A DNA stretch of 64,000 nt from Toxorhynchites rutilus septentrionalis (Eukaryota > Arthropoda > Insecta > Diptera > Culicidae): the NCBI RefSeq assembly GCF_029784135.1, contig NC_073744.1, forward strand, positions 105,481,266 to 105,545,265. Direction: 5' to 3'. The position numbers and the translations under genes are program-made. Below the pieces are notes generated by a model that ran no database searches, was not told where the DNA came from, and saw only the letters and a program-made list of their open reading frames with translations. Shown one piece after another: positions 58,384 to 64,000 of the stretch. How positions within the stretch are numbered: position 1 is the first letter of the stretch; every line of letters begins with the position of its first letter.

Positions 58384-58985
58384 TGAAGTCATGTTGGTTG
58401 ATGTTGATCTGATGTGACCACACTTAAAACACTAAAAACATATATGTTTACCGATCTGAGCGTCGAACAAAATGAGAAATCTGACTGAGCAGCAGCATCA
58501 ACAGAAAGAGAGAACATGCCTGAAACTTTCTGCTCATGATGTTTGCTGTTGCCATCAGTACTGGACCGATGCGGGACACAGCTCGATTGTTGATGTTAGG
58601 CCTCGATGTTTACCGCCGCTGCTGCTGCTACTGCCACTTAAGTTCGATATGAGACACAGCTCAATTGTTGGCCGCTCAGATTCGATGCTCGTCTTGAAGT
58701 TCACTGCTGCACTTTCACGATTCCAAGAAGCGTGTGCTCGCACTTCTGATGGAGAGAGCGTGCCCGAAATGCTCCGCTCGCGATGCTTGCTGCTGCCACT
58801 AGTAGAGTAGTAGTAGTTTGCCGCTGCTTATACTGCCATAGAAGCTTGATGTGAGGCACAGCTAGCCTATTGACCACACAGCTTCGATGCTCGTCTATAT
58901 ATTAGCCGCGTCCACTGCTGCTGCTCTCCACTGTTGTCCGTTCCACGTCCGTTGTACAAATGAATAAAATCCACGAACGCTCCAT

Positions 58986-58995
58986 CCTTTTATAT
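58986..58995 (-). promoter_or_regulatory. TATA box, cassette 1
   Basis: The minus strand reads GATATAAAAGGATGG; cassette 2 has the same at 60903-60913. A TGACGTCA (59080-59087) lies upstream in promoter orientation. Confidence 0.5.
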
Positions 58996-59433
58996 CATTT
59001 GGTATGTGTGAAGTAGGCGCCTCCTACTCGATTGTCATGCAGCTTGCCGGTGAACGAACGAATCAGGCGCGAAAAAGAAATGACGTCAATTTCGATCAAT
59101 CAGGCCTAGGTATCTTCTGTTTGGATAGTGGTTGAGTTTTTTTAATTGTTCGATTGTTAGTTACATGATATATATTATTTTATTCAACGTGAAAAATTAT
59201 TATGGAGTGCCGACAACGTATAATGCAAACATCTCATCAATCCATCATGAAATGAATGAGCAATAAGCGTTTAAAATTGGACGGGTCGCTCATTTATTTT
59301 CTAACCGGGAAGCAGTTGACATACTACGCTGCGCTTTTATGTACATGAAAAACCACTTTTAACATGCGGGGGAAAAATCTTATATGAAAATTGCCAGATG
59401 TCAATGTTGCCAAGCGTAGTTATGGATGGTTAA

Positions 59434-59619
59434 CCCTTCCGTTACGAGCGTCGTCTATAGACGACATCCGCGCGACGAGCTGTGTGTACGAGCGTCGTCT
59501 TTAGACGACATGAAATTCATACTGCTCTTCGATCACACCAGCGCGATGTGCATTCTTTTCGGCGCAGTGCTCCGTACAGGGGTAGCACTTCGGCGGAGCA
59601 CACTGCCGTAATGAAAGGG
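59434..59619. mobile_element. piggyBac-type MITE (TTAA target)
   Basis: TTAA at 59430-59433 and 59620-59623 flanks a 186-bp element starting CCCTTCCGTTACG and ending GTAATGAAAGGG. Inside, GTCGTCTATAGACGAC (a perfect 16-bp palindrome) and GTCGTCTTTAGACGAC occur in a direct repeat of ACGAGCGTCGTCT. No coding function. Confidence 0.85.
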
Positions 59620-59996
59620 TTAAACCGACGCCGAACCGAATAGCGATGAACGCACCCATATCACGAACTTCGACATTTGATTTGCTATTATGGTGCTACT
59701 CGCCCGTGTAGTTCGTGCAAAGGCATCGGCAAAATATTATTTTAGAAAATTCCTTGAGGCATGACCGGAGCCGTTTCGCTATATATATATGCATACATAT
59801 GTCATTCGCCTCCCTTACCGCATCCAGTCAGGTTGGTTGATGGAAAGTATGTTTCTGACGTGATAAGTTTCCTGTTAGTTGCACATGATCAAAGAAAATG
59901 TAAAAGTAAACAGTATTTTTGATCGTAGTTTTATATCATTTTTATGATAAGTGGAAAACAATAAATTAAACTCTTTCGTTTCAAAGCAATATCGAA

Positions 59997-60012
59997 AGTC
60001 CTGAAAAGGACT
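59997..60012 (-). terminator. Histone-type 3' stem-loop (cassette 2), compensated
   Basis: The minus strand reads AGTCCTTTTCAGGACT. The stem differs from cassette 1 at two positions per arm, yet is still fully paired. It lies ~55 bp after the H1-like stop. Confidence 0.7.
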
Positions 60013-60079
60013 GGAATGGTTAAATGGGTTGTACGGAATCTGCTGCGTGCTAATGTGAGGTTTCAGTCGGATGTAGCAG

Positions 60080-60300
60080 TTGTTAACTTTTTAGCAGCGG
60101 TAGTTTTTTCGGAGTCGCTGCTGCTTTCCTTGGCTTTGGCATCTTCGGCTTCTGTGCGTCGGTTTGCAAGGGTTTCGTTGACACCATCACGGTGAGCTAA
60201 ACAACGGATAGCGGGTTTGATACACTGGATGTTGTCATGTGGGACCTTGCGATACACTCTTCCTCAACCTCCTTTGTCTCCTTTACCTCCATAACCGCAT
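60080..60300 (-). pseudogene. Histone H4/H1-like pseudogene, cassette 2
   Basis: The minus strand carries a Gly/Lys-rich H4-like start (GGTAAAGGAG..GGAGG, 60295-60260), then RKVPHDNIQCIKPAIRCLAH followed by RDGV. This is histone H4 residues ~19-49 with one residue lost. Directly after, another frame reads PKPRKAAATPKK and a stop near 60100, matching the Lys/Ala/Pro-rich tail of histone H1. So an H4 start is joined to an H1 end. The TATA box is at 60903-60913 and ACCAATCAGG at 61011-61020. Confidence 0.78.
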
Positions 60301-60902
60301 CCAATTGTATTGGTTGATGTGAACAGGAGTACCAGCAATGCACACTAGAAACACATATGTTTATCGATCTGAGCGTCCAACAAGAATGAGAAATCTGACT
60401 GAGTAGCAGCAGCAGCAGCAGCAGTAGAGAAAGAGAGCATGCCTGAAACTCTCTACTCATGATGTTTGTTGTTGCCAACAGTAGTGGACCGATGCTGAGA
60501 CACAGCTCGATTGTTGAGGTTCAGCCTCGATGTTTACCGCCGCTGCTGCTGCTACTGCCACTTATGTGAGACACAGCTCAATTGTTGGCCGCTCAGATTC
60601 GATACTGCACTTTCACGATGCCAAGAAACGTTCTCGCACTTCTGACGGAGAGAGCGTGCCTGAAACGATCCGCTCTTGATGCTTGCTGCTGCCACTAGTA
60701 GTAGACCGGTTTCAACAACCGTTGCTACTGTTTACCGCTGCTTATGCTGCCATAGAAGCTCGATGTGAGACACAGCTCGCATTTTGACCGCTCAACTTCT
60801 ATGCTCGCCTATATATTAGCCGCTTTCACTGCTGCTGCTCTCCACTTGTTGTTGTCCGTTCCACGTCTGTTGTAAGAATGAATGAGATCCACGAATGCTC
60901 CT

Positions 60903-61020
60903 TCCTTTTATATCATTTGGTATGTGTGAAGTAGGCGCCTCCTACTCGATTGCCAGCAGCTGCCGGTGAGAGAACGAATCAGGCGCGAAAAAGAAATGAC
61001 GTCAATTTCGACCAATCAGG
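60903..61020 (-). promoter_or_regulatory. Promoter-like region, cassette 2
   Basis: It contains minus TATATAAAAGG (60903-60913), the palindrome TGACGTCA (60997-61004) and plus-strand ACCAATCAGG (61011-61020), elements common in animal H4 promoters. Duplicated in cassette 1. Confidence 0.5.
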
Positions 61021-61273
61021 ACTGGGTATATCTGTTTAGATAGGGGTTGAATTTATTCAATTGTTCGATAGTTAGTTATATGATATATACTATTTTATTC
61101 AATGTGAAAAATTGTTATGGAGTGCCGTAATCGTTTGATGCAAAAATCTCATCAATCCATCATGAAATGAATGAGTAACAAGCGTTTGAAATTGGACATT
61201 TTTCACGATGCGATCGATTTTCATTTTTCAATTTGTACCCCAATATGTTCCCGAAAGACGTAATCCTACGTCA

Positions 61274-62527
61274 AAAAATCCAATAAAAGTTCAACGGTAT
61301 ATAAGAAATAATGATCACCCCTAATGCCAACGTTTGCCGATTTGGTTAACACAAAGTTGAACAATGGTGTAAATCGTGCACAGAAGGTAGAAGGAATGAT
61401 AGGGAAACAAAAGAAAAATAAATTTCTACTTGCCGCGGCTGTGTGGCGTGTGTGATGAATGTGTCTGATTTGGATCCTCAGCGCGCACCACTTTAAACTT
61501 CGCTCCACTCGCAAGCGCAACCGGTGAAAAAGAACACTATTATTCGATGTGAAAAAAACACCTTTGTTGGATCGATTAAAAACTTGTCCGATCTGCTTGC
61601 GAGTTGTCGAACCAATCCAATTAGGGCGGAACCTTTGTAGTGGCAGAAAGATCAAAACCGTCAATACGAGATTCACCTTGCCACGTGTAGAAAGAGGTGT
61701 CATTGACATCTGACATCTGCTAGGTGCTTTGCATTACCTAGATTTAGCTGCTTCGAAGATAGTTCGTAGAAAGACAGACCCGTCACCCGATTCAGACCCG
61801 ATTCAGTGCCCTACATCTGTCGCAGGTGCAGTACGAACTAAACTGCAATTTGCAGACCATAAAATAAAATAACAGCGTGGGAGAAAAGGAATTTCATGAG
61901 ACGCACCACCATCATTTACAGCAAGCGCATATCAACAAAGCTTTAGCGAACAAGTAGATGGTGTTAACTGTGAACTCTTTCCTGAAATAGAAGGGTTTAT
62001 GGTAGCCACCCATAAACCCTTCAAATATCAGCTACAAGTTGTACGGCGATCGCGAATTCATTACAAATGTTCTCCCTTGTGGTATTGGTCTTCTACACTG
62101 CGTTTCATAACCATAGAAGCACTCCATTTTTCTGAATGTCCAGAGATTTGTAAGAAGTCGGTTGAATTGAAGTATATAGTGTAGGTTATAATAACTATCT
62201 TCATTTATAAGACTGGCCATTTTAACTTTATTGTAGTGTTCAGACGCGAAACATTCAAAAAACTAAAGTTCCAGTGTTTCATAACTATAGAACCAGAAAC
62301 AGAAAAAACTCTCACTACTTTACAAAATTAACGCCAATTTCACATGAGTTACAATAAGTCTCTTATTCGTAGGTCAAATTTGGTTTTCTGTTCGTTCAAA
62401 TAACCCATTCGGGGTGGTTTCGACCAAGCTGCACCATGTTGTAGTGTGTATCTCGTTCTACGCAGAGGTTACTGCTCGTTTAAGCTCTTCAAACCAGTCA
62501 TACTGCTTGTAAACTGTGCTTTCGAGT
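61274..62527. other. No gene seen
   Basis: A 147-codon minus open frame (61266-61709) exists but shows no recognisable domain and starts inside the neighbouring repeat end. TTCCCTCTATAG-like and CATAACCATAGAA blocks recur around 62105 and 62280. No feature is supportable. Confidence 0.4.
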
Positions 62528-63325
62528 ATTGATTGGACTAGTATCCTCGATAAGGAAGACATTGAACTCGCCGTGCAGACTTTTTCACATATTCTCGGCT
62601 ATGTGATCGGCAGGCATGTTCCGAAACAGTCTTTTCCCGACAATCGTGTTCCGTAGATAACAAAAGAGCTTAGACAACTGAAGACTCTAAAGAAGGCAGC
62701 TCTCAGCCTGTATTCCAGGGCTCGAGTACGTCACTCCGCAAATCACCTTGTGCTATCGCTTAGAGAACGTGACCGTGGACTGAACTAAGTTTATAAGTTG
62801 CAAAGTAGACGCTCCTTTGCTAACCATCAGACACACATCCAACAAAAGCTGAAATGTAACCCGAAGGCCTTTTGTAAATATATTAACGATCAACGAAAGG
62901 AGAGCGGTTTGCCTTCGTCAATGTCTTACAACGATGAATTTGCCACATATACCGAAGATATATGTCGACTTTTTGAGCTCAAATTCTCGGGCATGTTTGA
63001 TAATGCCACGCTATCACCCGAACAAGTATCATACCTTTTATATGGAAGCCGCCAGGAATGTTCCGGTTCATGAGGTTTCGCTGAACCGAATTCTTGGCAA
63101 CGATGACTGCATCAAGGAATCCCATCCGTCCCGCCTGTCAGCCGGCTCCGATGGGATTCCTTCATTTGTTCTAAAGAAGTGTGCTCAATCGCTACTCGCT
63201 CCACTCCGTCATTTGTTTGGACTATCACTGTCTAGCGGTAAATTTCCTGTCCTTTGGAAAACGGCGTATATGTTCCCGGTGCATAAGAAAGGGGACAAAT
63301 CAAACATTGATGATAACAGGGGCAT
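62528..63325 (+). pseudogene. LINE B ORF2 fragment: linker and RT start
   Basis: IDWTSILDKEDIELAVQTFS aligns with NWNDILDTHNVESAAQTLSN at 19600. After two in-frame stops (about 62655 and 62786) come KLKCNPKAFCKYINDQRKES. After a frameshift near 63060 come the RT N-terminal motifs AGSDGIPSFVLKKCA, FPVLWKTAYMFPVHKKGDKS and NRGI, as in jockey/CR1-type LINEs. It stops abruptly at 63325 before the catalytic motifs. Confidence 0.8.
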
Positions 63326-63632
63326 TTTCAGACGAAGGAAAGTCGCGTCCAAGTTCCGTTATCGGTTACCGCGTGATTGTTGTTTTCTTTTGCCGCTGAA
63401 GAGTACTCTTTCGAGAGTTCTCGGATAATCGCTCAACTGAAAAATTTTGGGAACCAAATGGAACTCCGAAGCAGAAACCTTTGCACACCTCAAACGGCGC
63501 AGCAATGGATCTCTCCATGTCCTCTATGCGAGTCAACGTGAGGGAATGAAATCGTCGCAAATCTGCCAACATTCACAACTGACATACCACGATCAGGCTA
63601 GCAACAACCTGAAACGCAAATCGTTTCGCACT

Positions 63633-64000
63633 ATGGAAGACCCTTTTGTTACCGACACTGTCGCGCGATATGGTGTATTTGGTCGAAGTCGTTCCGGCCC
63701 TGTGAGCGGTTCTAATGAAAGGGTCTTCCAGCCTGCCCTATCAGGCAAGTACGACAATTATAGTACGCATTTAGTGTTTGACGCGGACCTACCTTTTAGC
63801 CTAAATGACGACCAAATCAATAACATGACCGTATCTCGAACTGACTCCACCCACATGCTGGAACCGGGACGCTCTACACAAAGCAGTAAGGAAGCCTCCG
63901 ATCCCTCTGACCCAGTCCCGCCTTCCATCGAATCTATTCTTCAAAGTCGCCCCGGTCCTGCGGTCGGATGTGGTGAGGAGGTTTTCAGACCTGTTCGACA
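63633..64000 (+). CDS. LINE B ORF1-like frame, runs off window
   Basis: The ATG at 63633 opens a frame without stop to the window edge (122 codons). It contains GSNERVFQPALSGKYDNYST, like the repeated GAGVEVFQLAFSGKYDHSTV of the frame at 20295-21446, and a second GCGEEVFRP start near the edge. The repeat spacing is again about 100 residues. It probably belongs to a younger LINE B copy inserted into, or joined to, the older fragment at about 63330. 63330-63632 would be its 5' leader. Confidence 0.55.
   Translation, partial: MEDPFVTDTVARYGVFGRSRSGPVSGSNERVFQPALSGKYDNYSTHLVFDADLPFSLNDDQINNMTVSRTDSTHMLEPGRSTQSSKEASDPSDPVPPSIESILQSRPGPAVGCGEEVFRPVR

Larger units (their letters stand above)
57906..61273 (-). 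mobile_element. Repeat carrying two histone H4/H1 cassettes
   Basis: Left end GACGTAGGATTACGTT (57906-57921) and right end GACGTAATCCTACGTC (61258-61273) are inverted copies of each other. The body is a tandem duplication: about 57990-59290 matches 59990-61190. Each unit has, on the minus strand, CCAAT-like and TGACGTCA motifs, a TATA box, ~500 bp leader with CAG/CTG runs, an H4-like then H1-like coding remnant, and a 3' stem-loop. Between the units lies a TTAA MITE. No transposase. Confidence 0.65.

Noticed and set aside
60197..60478. 93-codon minus frame with a poly-Leu stretch resembling a signal peptide
   Set aside because: The Leu run is the CAG/CTG repeat at 60405-60425 read in one frame; downstream it overlaps the H4-like remnant out of frame.
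61266..61709. 147-codon minus open frame with a hydrophobic N-terminus
   Set aside because: No recognisable domain, ends inside the neighbouring repeat's terminal motif, no paralogue in the window to support coding.

Overview
This is eukaryotic, repeat-dense intergenic DNA, most probably from a mosquito (an Aedes-like culicine). That rests on inference from the transposon mix: a DD37E Tc1/mariner element, Ty3/gypsy elements, RNase H-bearing LINEs, an R4/Dong-like LINE, and TA-, TTAA- and 3-bp-TSD MITEs. No intact host gene was found. Nearly every coding stretch is a transposon protein or a decayed histone gene.

Layout. 132-3025 (-): 3' part of a Ty3/gypsy element with its 3' LTR, cut by a 5'-truncated copy of LINE family A (3026-3954). 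3957-5922: ten 198-bp tandem repeats leading into the right end of a repeat element (to 6397). 6601-6827: MITE. About 6840-12520 (-): a nearly complete LINE (family C) with ORF1 and a broken ORF2. About 12780-14336: decayed histone H2A gene. 14368-15016 (-): another truncated LINE A. 15269-15637: 46-bp tandem repeat. 15831-18177: ACCGGT-rich element and a TIR element with a nested MITE. 18990-21446 (-): LINE family B fragment. 22013-37302 (+): a LINE A copy split by a DD37E Tc1-like transposon (23979-25273) and by an 8.4-kb Ty3/gypsy LTR retrotransposon (25942-34350). 37840-43690: a 3.4-kb tandem duplication that carries the start of an R4/Dong-like LINE. The LINE continues to 45123, and a further part of its RT reappears at 51782. 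45134-50118: a composite element carrying three decayed histone H3 genes. 52092-57775 (-): a second long LINE A. 57906-61273: an element with two decayed histone H4/H1 cassettes and a nested TTAA MITE. 62528-64000 (+): LINE B fragments, the last running off the window.

The most unusual signal is a set of repeats that carry whole decayed replication-dependent histone genes (H3 three times, H4 fused to an H1-like tail twice, H2A once). These keep promoter-like TATA boxes and the histone mRNA 3' stem-loop. They are associated with a 16-bp quasi-palindrome of the form GACGTAGGAYTACGTY at their ends. The three H3 copies share the same internal deletions, so an already broken histone gene was multiplied afterwards, as passenger DNA of a repeat. 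Because promoters are included, these are not ordinary mRNA-derived retropseudogenes.

All element and clade names are from motif recognition by eye; no database search was run.
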